From Colimorpha sp002372855 (GTDB taxonomy: Bacteria > Bacteroidota > Bacteroidia > Bacteroidales > P3), in NCBI GenBank assembly GCA_946621635.1, contig CAMOOR010000001.1, positions 124,001 to 188,000 of the forward strand: DNA of 64,000 nucleotides. The letters are read 5' to 3'. Each line of letters starts with the position of its first letter. Positions within the stretch are counted from its first letter, which is position 1. This document shows, one piece after another, positions 9,187 through 16,649 of the stretch. A program made the translations under genes and the position numbers. The notes under the pieces are model-generated. The model worked only from the letters and a program-made list of their open reading frames with translations, searched no databases and was not told where the DNA came from.

Positions 9187-9786
9187 TTAGTTGCCGAAAT
9201 AAAGGGAGAGACCGCCGCCCAACATGTGGAGCACCACGGTCTCGGTGAGCAGAGGCTCATTGGCCAGGTCGTAACGTATCACTTTGTTCGACTGCAGCAG
9301 CTTGTAACCCAAGTGCGCTCCCACAGCGAACGAACGCGTGACGGCGTAGCGTCCGCCAAACTCTATGCCAAGGTACAGTCCACCTTCGTCAATCTTGGTT
9401 ACCGGAGGTTCCGACGAGGCGCCCACAGGCAACGAATAGCCAACCTGCAGCACTGCATAGGGCGTCAGGCGGTCGCGCGTGAAGTGGCTGCGGAGCTCGG
9501 CGTAGAGAGGCAGCTGCGTGAAAGCCCCTGTGGGGTCGGCCAGATAGGCAAAACCCAGACCCACGGCAGCCTCCTTGCGGAACTGAAAGCCACCCGAAAA
9601 CGACGGCATAAAGCCCGACACCGAGTCGGCAAGTCCCGACTCGTTGGGCGAGCGGTTGAGGTTGAAAACATAGGAACCGTCGCCGACAAAGTAGATGCCA
9701 CGCCAACGGAATTCGATGTGGCGCTGTGCCATTGCCGTGCCGCAGAGGCCAAGCAACGCTACAGCTAGAAGGATTGTCCTTTTCAT
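9187..9786 (-). CDS. Small outer-membrane beta-barrel protein
   Basis: 199 aa with a signal peptide (MKRTILLAVALLGLCGTAMAQ). The mature part has eight or so alternating amphipathic strands (GLGFAYL, LPLYAELRSHF, TPYAVLQVGYSLPVG, GLYLGIEFGGRYAV, FAVGAHLGYKLL, GGGLSLYFGN) and ends in an aromatic-containing strand, as OmpW/OmpA-type 8-strand barrels do. It is the first gene of a minus-strand unit followed by the GH2-like protein 10 nt downstream and the lipoprotein 4907-5923. Specific function is not recognisable. Confidence 0.75.
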   Translation of the reverse strand: MKRTILLAVALLGLCGTAMAQRHIEFRWRGIYFVGDGSYVFNLNRSPNESGLADSVSGFMPSFSGGFQFRKEAAVGLGFAYLADPTGAFTQLPLYAELRSHFTRDRLTPYAVLQVGYSLPVGASSEPPVTKIDEGGLYLGIEFGGRYAVTRSFAVGAHLGYKLLQSNKVIRYDLANEPLLTETVVLHMLGGGLSLYFGN

Positions 9787-9830
9787 GTTTTAATTATAAG
9801 GGAGCGCGGAGGAGTGAAGGGGAGCAAAAG

Positions 9831-9845
9831 GACGGCAGCGCCGTC
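9831..9845 (-). terminator. Hairpin after atoA
   Basis: The perfect stem GACGGC/GCCGTC with a 3-nt loop lies in the 113-nt gap between atoA and the next gene. On the minus strand it is followed by CCTTTTG, a poor T-tract, so termination is uncertain. Confidence 0.35.
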
Positions 9846-9899
9846 TTTGGCGGTTGGCCTTTCGTTCCCGTTCACTCTTCTTGCACTCCTTTTTTTTAT

Positions 9900-10559
9900 T
9901 TAAGCATTCATCTTCTTCAGATTCTCGCTGATGATCAGCTTGGCCTCAGTGGCGGCCTGCACCTGCTCCACCGTGAACTCGGGGTTGATCTCGGTCAGCA
10001 CGATACCCTTCGGGGTGATTTCCATCACACCCATCTCGGTGATGATCATGTTCACCTGGCCCTTGGCGGTGAGCGGCAGGGTGCACTTCTTCAGAATCTT
10101 GGGATTGCCCTTGGCAGTGTGCTCCATGGCGAGGATCACCTTCTTGGCACCCACCAGGAGGTCCATGGCGCCGCCCATACCGGGGGTCTTCTTGCCAGGG
10201 ATCATCCAGTTGGCGAGGTCGCCCTCTTCATCCACCTGCATGGCGCCGAGGACGCTGACGTCCACATGACCGCCGCGGATGATGCCGAACGAGGTGGCGC
10301 TGTCAAAGGTCGAAGCGCCGGGCACATGGGTGATGTATCCGCCACCGGCGTTGATGAACCACGGGTCCTCTTTGCCCTCTTCGGGGGTGGGGCCCATGCC
10401 GATCATACCGTTCTCGCTCTGGAGGATGACGTGCACACCTTCGGGCAGGAAGTTGGGAATCAGGGTCGGCAGACCGATACCAAGGTTGACGACATCGCCG
10501 TCGTGCAGCTCCTGGGCTGCGCGCTTGGCGATAAAGGGTTTAATCTGTTCTTTTTCCAT
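9900..10559 (-). CDS. atoA: CoA-transferase subunit B (acetoacetate/butyrate or 3-oxoacid type)
   Basis: 219 aa, the normal size for the beta subunit of family I CoA-transferases. The catalytic glutamate is in the SENG motif (Glu49), followed by GMGP; NAGGGYITHVPGASTFDSA and GAMQVDEEGDLANW are conserved family blocks. With an alpha subunit (AtoD) it moves CoA between acetoacetate and butyrate or acetate; in lysine fermenters this step follows Kce. It lies 81 nt behind kamE on the same strand, which supports the lysine pathway. The alpha subunit gene, usually adjacent, is not in this window. Substrate choice within the family cannot be read from sequence alone. Confidence 0.9.
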   Translation of the reverse strand: MEKEQIKPFIAKRAAQELHDGDVVNLGIGLPTLIPNFLPEGVHVILQSENGMIGMGPTPEEGKEDPWFINAGGGYITHVPGASTFDSATSFGIIRGGHVDVSVLGAMQVDEEGDLANWMIPGKKTPGMGGAMDLLVGAKKVILAMEHTAKGNPKILKKCTLPLTAKGQVNMIITEMGVMEITPKGIVLTEINPEFTVEQVQAATEAKLIISENLKKMNA

Positions 10560-10640
10560 TTTTGTTATTGTTTTTTTTTAGTTGTTTATGCTTTGTCCAG
10601 TGGCGCGCCGCCGCGGCGCGCAGCATCTCTCCGAGGCCTC

Positions 10641-11429
10641 TTATTTCCACCCGCGCTTCACCATCTCCTGGGCCACGAACGAAGCCACGTCGTCGGCATA
10701 GGTGTTGGCGCCGAAGCCGGCGTCGTAGCCCAGCTCCTTGGCCAGCTCGTGGCTGATACGCGGACCGCCGCAGATGAGAATCACCTTGTCGCGCAGGCCT
10801 TCGGCCTCGAGCATCTCCACCAGCTCGGTGAGGTTCTTGATGTGGACATCCTTCTGCGTCACCGTCTGGCTCACCAGCAGTGCGTCGGCATGCAGCTCGA
10901 TGCCCTTGGCGATGAACTCCTCGTTGGGCACCTGGCTGCCCAGGTTGTAGGCGTCGATCATGTCGTAGCGCTCCAGTCCGTAGTGGCCGGCGTAGCCCTT
11001 CATGTTCATGATGGCGTCGATGCCCACGGTGTGGGCGTCCGTTCCCGTCGAGGCTCCCACACAGACTATCTTGCGGCCTATGTGCTCGCGGATATACTCG
11101 TCGCACTCCTTCATCTCCATCGTGGTGCTCTCCACCTTGGGGACGTGGATGTTGGTGTAGTCCACCGTGTGCGTCAGGCTGCCGTAGCAGTTCATGAAGC
11201 AGAAACCCTCCGTCAGCTCCTTCTGGTACACCACCAGGGGGTTCTCGAAGCCCATCTTCTTCAGCAGTTGCTTGGCGGCCTCCTCGGCCTCGGCACCTGC
11301 GGGCACGGGCAGCGTGAAGCTCAGCTGCACCTTGCCGTCGTTCATCGTGTCGCCGTATGGCTTTATCTTGGTGAGGTCAAGGGTTTTGTCGTAGTCCTTT
11401 GCCTCCATCGAATACAATCCTTCGCTCAT
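10641..11429 (-). CDS. kamE: D-lysine 5,6-aminomutase beta subunit (cobalamin-binding)
   Basis: 262 aa, full length. The B12-binding motif DAHTVG gives Asp131-x-His133-x-x-Gly136, and Lys144 in NMKGYAGHYG corresponds to the PLP-binding lysine known in the Clostridium sticklandii enzyme. A Rossmann-type cobalamin domain fills the C-terminal half (ADALLVSQTVTQKD, VILICGGPRIS). With KamD it moves the terminal amino group of beta-lysine/D-lysine by one carbon using adenosylcobalamin and PLP. The gene order kamD-kamE is typical; the 100-nt gap between them holds an inverted repeat of TTTAAGG words. Confidence 0.95.
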   Translation of the reverse strand: MSEGLYSMEAKDYDKTLDLTKIKPYGDTMNDGKVQLSFTLPVPAGAEAEEAAKQLLKKMGFENPLVVYQKELTEGFCFMNCYGSLTHTVDYTNIHVPKVESTTMEMKECDEYIREHIGRKIVCVGASTGTDAHTVGIDAIMNMKGYAGHYGLERYDMIDAYNLGSQVPNEEFIAKGIELHADALLVSQTVTQKDVHIKNLTELVEMLEAEGLRDKVILICGGPRISHELAKELGYDAGFGANTYADDVASFVAQEMVKRGWK

Positions 11430-11433
11430 TTTA

Positions 11434-11526
11434 TTAAGGTTTACGGTTTATGGTTTAAGGTTTAAGGCTCAGGGAACGCATGTTGTGCGACAGCTCCCTT
11501 AAACCGTAAACATTAAACCTTAAACC
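11434..11526. repeat. Inverted repeat of TTTAAGG words between kamD and kamE
   Basis: Left arm reads AAGGTTTACGGTTTATGG then TTTAAGGTTTAAGG; right arm is CCTTAAACCGTAAAC then ATTAAACCTTAAACC, so the region can fold into a long hairpin in the kam transcript. The same words recur at 58458-58536 (again as hairpin within an operon), 49619-49660 and, as a short piece, 23726-23745. Confidence 0.8.
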
Positions 11527-11529
11527 AGA

Positions 11530-13086
11530 TTATTTCTTTCCTTTCATTAATTCAACAAACGGGTTAAAGTAGTGCTCGCCCTTCAGCGTCACACCGTCCA
11601 GGCCCTTGCCGCCGGTCTTCGGACGCTTCACGTTGGCGAAGATACCCTTCTCCAGGGCCGTGAAGAGGCCTTCGCTCTCCATGGTCTCCAGCAGCTGGGT
11701 GGCGTCGTGCAGCACCTTCTGCGCGCGGGTCTTGATGATGCCGCCTTCCTTGAACTCCACCTCCTCGCCGATGTCCTTCATATTGTTGAAGATATACTTG
11801 GCATTCTCGATCGAGAGGTAGCGGTCGCTCATGAAGGGCGTATGGATGGCCTCGGTGGGCATACCCAGCAGCTGCAGGCCCTGATGCGTCCACTGGCCGA
11901 TGACGTTGAACAGCGCATCCTGGATATGGCCGCGGAAGATGTTGCCCGTCATGAACTTCGTCGGGGGCATGTATTTCAGCGGGGCCTTGGGGAAAATCTC
12001 GCGAATCATCTGCGCCTGCGCCAGCTCGTAGAGGAAGCCGTTCTCCAGCATGGGGTCCATCTCGAAGGCGTGGCCCAGGCCCATCTGCTCCTCGGGCAGG
12101 CCGGCCATCAGGGCCAGCTGCTCGTTGATCAGGTCCGAAGCCAGCACCGTGTGCGCCTCCTCGTAGGCGTCGGCGGTGGTCAGGTAGTTGTCCTCGCCGG
12201 TATTGATGATGACGCCGGCAAAACCGTTGATGATACGGCTCATATACTGGTCGATCAGCGTGCGCTGCATGTTGATGTCGCGGAACAGGATGCCGTAGAG
12301 GGCATCGTTGAGCATCACATCCAGACCCTCCAGGGCGCCCATGGCGGCGATTTCGGGCATGCAGAGGCCCGAGCAGTAGTTGCAGAGGCGGATGTAGCGG
12401 CCCACCTCCTCGCCCACCTCGTCCAGGGCCTTGCGCATGATGCGGAAGTTCTCCTGCGTGGCGAAGGTGCCGCCGAAGCCCTCGGTCGTGGCGCCGTAGG
12501 GCACATAGTCCAGCAGGCTCTGGCCCGTGGTGCGGATCACGGCGATGATGTCCGCACCCTGGCGGGCACCGGCCTGGGCCTGCACCACGTCCTCGTAGAT
12601 ATTGCCCGTGGCAACGATGATGTACAGGTAGGGCTTCGAGCCCTCGCCGATGGTTTCGATGTACTTCTCGCGGCGCAGACGGTTGCTGCGCACCTTGTCG
12701 ATGGTCCGGTTGATGACAGGCTCCAGGGCCTTGTCGATGTCCGCCTTGGCGTGCACGGCCAGCTTGGTGATGTCCAGCGTGCCGGCGCTGATGGCCTCGG
12801 CAATCTCCTGCGGAGTCTTGCCCGTCTCCACCATGGCGTTGCCCATATAGAACATCACGCCCTCGCCCAGCACTCCGTTGCTCTTCAGGTGTTCCACCAC
12901 CACGTTGGGCATCGGCACCTCGTTGGCGTCCACACCGTCGATGCCCAGGAAGCGGCAAAGCGTGCGCTCCACGGCCACCGTGGTGTAATCTTCGACGAAA
13001 TCCTGCACCTGTCCCGCTATCTTGCGGGCCACGTCGCGTGCATGCTCAACCTCGACAAAATCAAGTCCTACTTTACTTTTTTGCAT
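11530..13086 (-). CDS. kamD: D-lysine 5,6-aminomutase alpha subunit
   Basis: 518 aa, the standard length of the large subunit, whose TIM barrel holds the substrate and the adenosyl group. Conserved features include the N-terminal KVGLDFVEVEHARDVARKIAGQ segment (split here for reading), the TTGQSLLDYVPYGATTEG active-site region and YCSGLCMPEIAAMG. It forms the alpha2beta2 enzyme with KamE. A strong -7 box (TATCTTTG, 13135-13142) 49 nt upstream starts a kamD-kamE-atoA transcript. Together these are the middle and late steps of lysine fermentation to acetate and butyrate; kamA, kdd and kce are not in view. Confidence 0.95.
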   Translation of the reverse strand: MQKSKVGLDFVEVEHARDVARKIAGQVQDFVEDYTTVAVERTLCRFLGIDGVDANEVPMPNVVVEHLKSNGVLGEGVMFYMGNAMVETGKTPQEIAEAISAGTLDITKLAVHAKADIDKALEPVINRTIDKVRSNRLRREKYIETIGEGSKPYLYIIVATGNIYEDVVQAQAGARQGADIIAVIRTTGQSLLDYVPYGATTEGFGGTFATQENFRIMRKALDEVGEEVGRYIRLCNYCSGLCMPEIAAMGALEGLDVMLNDALYGILFRDINMQRTLIDQYMSRIINGFAGVIINTGEDNYLTTADAYEEAHTVLASDLINEQLALMAGLPEEQMGLGHAFEMDPMLENGFLYELAQAQMIREIFPKAPLKYMPPTKFMTGNIFRGHIQDALFNVIGQWTHQGLQLLGMPTEAIHTPFMSDRYLSIENAKYIFNNMKDIGEEVEFKEGGIIKTRAQKVLHDATQLLETMESEGLFTALEKGIFANVKRPKTGGKGLDGVTLKGEHYFNPFVELMKGKK

Positions 13087-13134
13087 TGTTGTCTTTATTG
13101 TTTGTTTATTGTTTTTACACTATAATTCGGACTG

Positions 13135-13142
13135 CAAAGATA
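13135..13142 (-). promoter_or_regulatory. -7 promoter box of kamD operon
   Basis: Minus-strand TATCTTTG followed by CAG, the canonical Bacteroidota -7 form. It lies 49 nt before the kamD ATG and about 50 nt from the family A repeat element, which is on its upstream side. Confidence 0.75.
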
Positions 13143-13192
13143 CGAAATAATTTTTATATATAAGAAAAAACTTTCAAACAACCACCCACCAA

Positions 13193-13343
13193 ACACCTAC
13201 CCGATTCGGCATTTCTTATATTGTTCTTATATCGTTTTCATATCGTTCTCATATACTTCTCATATACTTCTTATATAGGTGATATAAGAAGTATATGAGA
13301 AGTATATAGGAACGATATAAGAAGGGCCGAATCGGGTAGGTGT
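13193..13343. repeat. Family A element, copy 1: 11-nt units in a large inverted repeat
   Basis: Perfect outer arms (ACACCTACCCGATTCGGC at 13193-13210 and its complement at 13326-13343) enclose six head-to-tail 11-nt units on the left (13213-13278: TTCTTATATTG, TTCTTATATCG, TTTTCATATCG, TTCTCATATAC twice, TTCTTATATAG) and four inverted 11-nt units on the right (13281-13324). The centre is ATAGGTGATAT. It lies between the kamD promoter and the end of the lysozyme gene. Other copies: 27745-27899 and, inverted, 60053-60201. Confidence 0.9.
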
Positions 13344-13396
13344 CGGGTGGGGTGCCGACCGGTATGGGTATCCGAGTCGCGGGCAAAAAAAAAAGA

Positions 13397-13424
13397 AAAG
13401 CCCACCAGGTGGCTGGCGGGCTTT
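13397..13424 (-). terminator. Rho-independent terminator of the lysozyme gene
   Basis: On the minus strand AAAGCCCGCCAGC pairs with the following GGTGGGCTTT and is then followed by TTCTTTTTTTTTT, a classic intrinsic terminator just after the stop at 13436. Confidence 0.8.
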
Positions 13425-13435
13425 AGGGGGAAAGC

Positions 13436-14236
13436 TTATTTTTCCCCTACGGTGTCGGGGGGTGTGGTGGCGGTGCCGGAGGGGGGTGTGGTGGCGGTGC
13501 CGGAGGAGGGTGCGGCCGAGGTGGCCGGGGCGGCGTCCTTCTTCTTTTTGGGCATGCGGATGTCGCTCAGCGAGTGGTTGCGGTCGAACTTGCTGATGTC
13601 TACGTAGCCCTTGATACCGCTGATATGGCCGGTCTCGGTGTATTGCCAGAGGGTGAAACGGGCCCTGGGGTAGCCGCGGTAGTTGGCGATGAAGATGTGG
13701 TACTTGCGGTATTTCTTGCCGCTGAGGTGCTCGCGGTAGAGGCGCTCGGAGGTGTAGATCATGGGCTTGACGCCGTACTCCTTTTCCATGAGTTCCAGCA
13801 GCTTGTCGACACGGGCCATATTGAGGCGGCCCACATGATGCCCCTCGATGTCGAGCACGGGTATGAGGTCCTGCTCGCTCTTCTTGACCATCTTCTTGAA
13901 GTTGGCGAACTGCTGGTAGGCCGTGGTCTTGCTGCTGTAGAGGTGGTAGCTGCCCACCAGCAGGCCGGCCTTGCGGGCCTTGGCCACATTGGTCTTGTAG
14001 TAGGGGTCCTGGATGGAGGTGCCTTCCGTGGCCTTGATGTAGACAAACTTCACCGTCTTGTCCTTTGCCACCTTGGTCCAGTTGATAATGCCCTGGAACT
14101 TGGAGACGTCGATGCCGCGGGTCTTCACCTGGGCCTGCGCGGGAACGAAGAACGACAGATGGAAAACGAGTACGGCAAGGACGCACAGCGCCTTGCGCGC
14201 AACACCTGTCTTCAAGAAAAAGGGTTCATTCCTCAT
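13436..14236 (-). CDS. GH25 family lysozyme (N-acetylmuramidase), exported
   Basis: 266 aa. A signal-anchor-like hydrophobic stretch (residues 15-36, ending VPAQAQ) is followed by a single GH25 barrel. The catalytic residues are visible: Asp43 in GIDVSKFQG and the Asp129-x-Glu131 pair in VLDIEGHH; FTLWQYT is the conserved penultimate strand. It cleaves the MurNAc-GlcNAc bond of peptidoglycan, here probably in the periplasm or after export. The C-terminal 40 residues are low complexity with a tandem 8-residue repeat (SGTATTPP twice). It is 20 nt downstream of rng on the same strand. It could serve wall remodelling or defence against competitors; sequence does not decide. Confidence 0.9.
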   Translation of the reverse strand: MRNEPFFLKTGVARKALCVLAVLVFHLSFFVPAQAQVKTRGIDVSKFQGIINWTKVAKDKTVKFVYIKATEGTSIQDPYYKTNVAKARKAGLLVGSYHLYSSKTTAYQQFANFKKMVKKSEQDLIPVLDIEGHHVGRLNMARVDKLLELMEKEYGVKPMIYTSERLYREHLSGKKYRKYHIFIANYRGYPRARFTLWQYTETGHISGIKGYVDISKFDRNHSLSDIRMPKKKKDAAPATSAAPSSGTATTPPSGTATTPPDTVGEK

Positions 14237-14256
14237 CGTTCATTCTCCTTTTCCGT

Positions 14257-15810
14257 TCACATGGCTATCTCGTCGCCGTTGGCGTGGAAAAACTTGAAGT
14301 CGAGCAGACTGAATTTTTCCGACGGATTGACGGTGAGCTTCACGTGGTACTTGCGGCCCCACTGGCTCTTCAGGCTCTTGAACCACCCTTTCGTCAGGTA
14401 GGCCTGGACGTAGGGATGGGTGACAAGGGTGAGGTGCCTCTCGTTCGACGAAGTGAGCACATATTTCAGGCTGGCTTCGATTTCGTCCACCACCACAAGG
14501 CTGCTCTTGATGGTGCCGGTGCCGTCGCAGAAGGGGCACTTCTCCTGCACGTCCACCTCCATGGCGGGGCGCACACGCTGGCGGGTGATCTGCATCAGCC
14601 CGAACTTGCTCAGCGGCAGGATGGTGTGGCGCGCCTTGTCGCGCTTCATCTCCTCGGTCATGACGTCGAAGAGTTTCTTGCGGTTCTCGGCCTTGTTCAT
14701 GTCCACGAAGTCGACAATGACGATGCCGCCCATGTCGCGCAGGCGCAGCTGGCGGGCAATCTCCTTGGCGCTCTCGATGTTCACCTGCAGGGCTGTGTCC
14801 TCCTGGCCGCTGCCTGCTTTTATATGGTTGCCGCTGTTGACGTCGATGACGTGCATGGCCTCGGTGTGCTCGATGTAGAGATAGACTCCGGAGCGGATGG
14901 TGACAATCTTGCCGAAGGCACGGCGGATGTCGCGCGAGATGCCGAACTGCTCGAAGATGGGCGTATCCATCTTGTAGTGCTTGACGATGTCCTCCTTGCC
15001 GGGGTCGATGGTCTTGACGAACTGCTTCACCTCGGCGCAGAGGTTGGCATTGTCGACGTAGATGGTGTTGAAGTCGTCGGTGAGCACATCGCGCAGCAGG
15101 GCGGTGGTGGTGCCCAGCTCGGCGTAGACCTTGGTGGGGGCGTTGACGCGCTTGAGCTTCTCCGTCATCTTGGCCCAGCAGTCCATGAGGTGGCGCAGGT
15201 CGGCGTCGAGTTCGGCCACCGTGCGGCCCTCGGCCACCGTGCGGACGATGACGCCGAAGTTCTGGGGGCGTATGCTCTGCAGCAGACGGCGCAGGCGGTT
15301 GCGTTCCTCGCCGCCTTTGATTTTCTGCGAGATGGATATCTTGTTGCAGAACGGGGTGAGGACCAGGTAGCGGCCGGCGATGGAGATGTCGCCCGTCACC
15401 TTGGGGCCCTTGGTGGAGATGGGTTCCTTGGTGACCTGCACCAGCACGGGCTGGCCCACCTTGAGCACACTGTTCAGGTTGCCTACCTTCTCGAGGATGG
15501 GTTCTATTTTGAAATTATTGAGCGTGGCGGCCGAGGCGTCGCCATTCATGGCCAGACGCAAATACTTGTCCACCGAGTTGTAGTCGGGGCCAAGGTCGAG
15601 GTAGTGCATAAAACCCTCCTTGTCGCCGCCCAGGTCGACGAAAGCGGCATTGAGTCCCTGCATGATTTTCTTCACCTTGCCGAAGAAGATGTCACCCACG
15701 GCGAACTGGCCGGTGGTCATCTCTTTGTGGAGCTCGACAAGGCGCTTGTCCTCCATGAGGGCTATCTGGACGCTTTCGCCAGATGATGAAATGACTAATT
15801 CTTTATCCAA
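14257..15810 (-). CDS. rng: Ribonuclease E/G family endoribonuclease
   Basis: 517 aa, RNase G-sized, lacking the long scaffold tail of RNase E. An S1 domain spans about residues 36-125; the two magnesium-binding catalytic aspartates are Asp323 (HVIDVNSG) and Asp367 (IVIVDFVDM); the zinc-link motif is CPFC (Cys425, Cys428). It cuts single-stranded AU-rich RNA and processes rRNA and mRNA. The start is TTG at 15808-15810: an in-frame TAA lies immediately upstream and the N-terminus KELVISSS aligns with family starts, whereas the next ATG (Met19) would remove conserved sequence. No clear promoter is visible upstream. Confidence 0.94.
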   Translation of the reverse strand: MDKELVISSSGESVQIALMEDKRLVELHKEMTTGQFAVGDIFFGKVKKIMQGLNAAFVDLGGDKEGFMHYLDLGPDYNSVDKYLRLAMNGDASAATLNNFKIEPILEKVGNLNSVLKVGQPVLVQVTKEPISTKGPKVTGDISIAGRYLVLTPFCNKISISQKIKGGEERNRLRRLLQSIRPQNFGVIVRTVAEGRTVAELDADLRHLMDCWAKMTEKLKRVNAPTKVYAELGTTTALLRDVLTDDFNTIYVDNANLCAEVKQFVKTIDPGKEDIVKHYKMDTPIFEQFGISRDIRRAFGKIVTIRSGVYLYIEHTEAMHVIDVNSGNHIKAGSGQEDTALQVNIESAKEIARQLRLRDMGGIVIVDFVDMNKAENRKKLFDVMTEEMKRDKARHTILPLSKFGLMQITRQRVRPAMEVDVQEKCPFCDGTGTIKSSLVVVDEIEASLKYVLTSSNERHLTLVTHPYVQAYLTKGWFKSLKSQWGRKYHVKLTVNPSEKFSLLDFKFFHANGDEIAM

Positions 15811-15897
15811 TTACAATATCTTTTGTACATATATATACAGGCAACGGTGCCTGATTGTCAATCGCATACGTTGACTGGATGGCGACTGTGCATCGCC

Positions 15898-15955
15898 AAA
15901 AAAGAGTAAAACAAACTACAAACCGACGCAATGAGCCGGTATGTAATTTGTTTTA
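15898..15955 (-). terminator. Terminator of the HU / 29-aa protein operon
   Basis: On the minus strand a long stem (AAAACAAATTACATACCG with its near complement CGGTTTGTAGTTTGTTTT) is followed by ACTCTTTTTT. A second small hairpin (GACGCC/GGCGTC, 15978-15992) lies between it and the stop of the 29-aa gene. The rest of 15811-15997 holds no gene. Confidence 0.75.
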
Positions 15956-15997
15956 GTCTTTTAAATCCAGCAGAGTCGACGCCTTGGGCGTCAGGCC

Positions 15998-16087
15998 TTA
16001 CTTCTTCTTATGTCTATTCTTGCGCAGGCGTTTTTTACGCTTGTGCGTAGACATTTTGTGTCTTTTGTGCTTCTTTCCGTTAGGCAT
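15998..16087 (-). CDS. 29-aa highly basic AURKAIP1/COX24-domain protein
   Basis: The product begins MPNGKKHKRHKMSTHKRKKR and ends LRKNRHKKK; more than half of its residues are Lys, Arg or His. Bacteroidota genomes carry nearly identical peptides next to HU, named in databases after mitochondrial AURKAIP1/COX24 (mS38), a small-subunit ribosomal protein. It is probably a ribosome-associated protein, but that is inferred from family and charge. It follows HU by 18 nt and ends before a strong terminator, so the two form a two-gene unit. It is easily missed by gene finders because of its size. Confidence 0.85.
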   Translation of the reverse strand: MPNGKKHKRHKMSTHKRKKRLRKNRHKKK

Positions 16088-16105
16088 AGTTCTTATTGTT
16101 TGATG

Positions 16106-16390
16106 TTATTTAACTTTCTTTTTCACATCCTGCATGAAAGTCTTGGCGGGCTTGAAAGCGGGGATGTTGTGTGCGGGAATGATAATGGTGGTGTTCTTGC
16201 TGATGTTGCGGCCGGTCTTCTCAGCACGTTTCTTCACGATGAAGCTGCCGAAACCACGCAGGTACACATTTTCGCCCTCGGAGAGGCTCTCTTTGATCAC
16301 GGTCATGAACTCCTCGACAGTTGCCTGGATGGCGACTTTCTCGATACCGGTTTTCTGAGCTATTTCAGCTACGATTTCTGCCTTTGTCAT
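16106..16390 (-). CDS. HU/IHF-family DNA-binding protein
   Basis: 94 aa, the normal HU length. The N-terminal helices (MTKAEIVAEIAQKTG) are followed by the beta-arm region ENVYLRGFGSFIVKKRAEKTGRN and the DNA-contacting NIPAFKPAK turn. It bends DNA non-specifically as a dimer and compacts the nucleoid. Two -7 boxes lie upstream in minus-strand orientation (TATCTTTG 16456-16463 and TAACTTTG 16558-16565), which suits an abundant protein. The 29-aa basic gene is directly downstream. Whether it is HU or an IHF-like paralogue cannot be decided. Confidence 0.92.
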   Translation of the reverse strand: MTKAEIVAEIAQKTGIEKVAIQATVEEFMTVIKESLSEGENVYLRGFGSFIVKKRAEKTGRNISKNTTIIIPAHNIPAFKPAKTFMQDVKKKVK

Positions 16391-16455
16391 TTTTATAAAT
16401 ATTTTTATGTTAATCTATATCTTTATTAAACTGTTTTTCAACCCAAATTGGATTG

Positions 16456-16463
16456 CAAAGATA
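16456..16463 (-). promoter_or_regulatory. -7 promoter box of the HU operon
   Basis: Minus-strand TATCTTTG followed by CAATC, 66 nt before the HU start. A second candidate, TAACTTTG, is at 16558-16565 inside the hairpin-forming TAACTTGAACAAAGTTA. The remaining 16391-16649 is AT-rich and without a gene. Confidence 0.7.
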
Positions 16464-16649
16464 CTACTTTTTTTTCATATAGAGAACATTTTTTTGAAAA
16501 AAAGGTACCTTTTAACTCAATTTTGCACCACAAGGCACTATATTACAATAACTTGAACAAAGTTATTTTTTTCTCCCAAGGACATAATTCACCCATCAAA
16601 AGCACTACTTCGGACAACCTTTAAGGGCTAATTTTAAAATATTTAAGAC

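Noticed and set aside
15811..15997. A structured regulatory RNA upstream of rng
   Set aside because: The hairpins there are better explained as the terminator of the HU operon; no riboswitch core that I know is recognisable.
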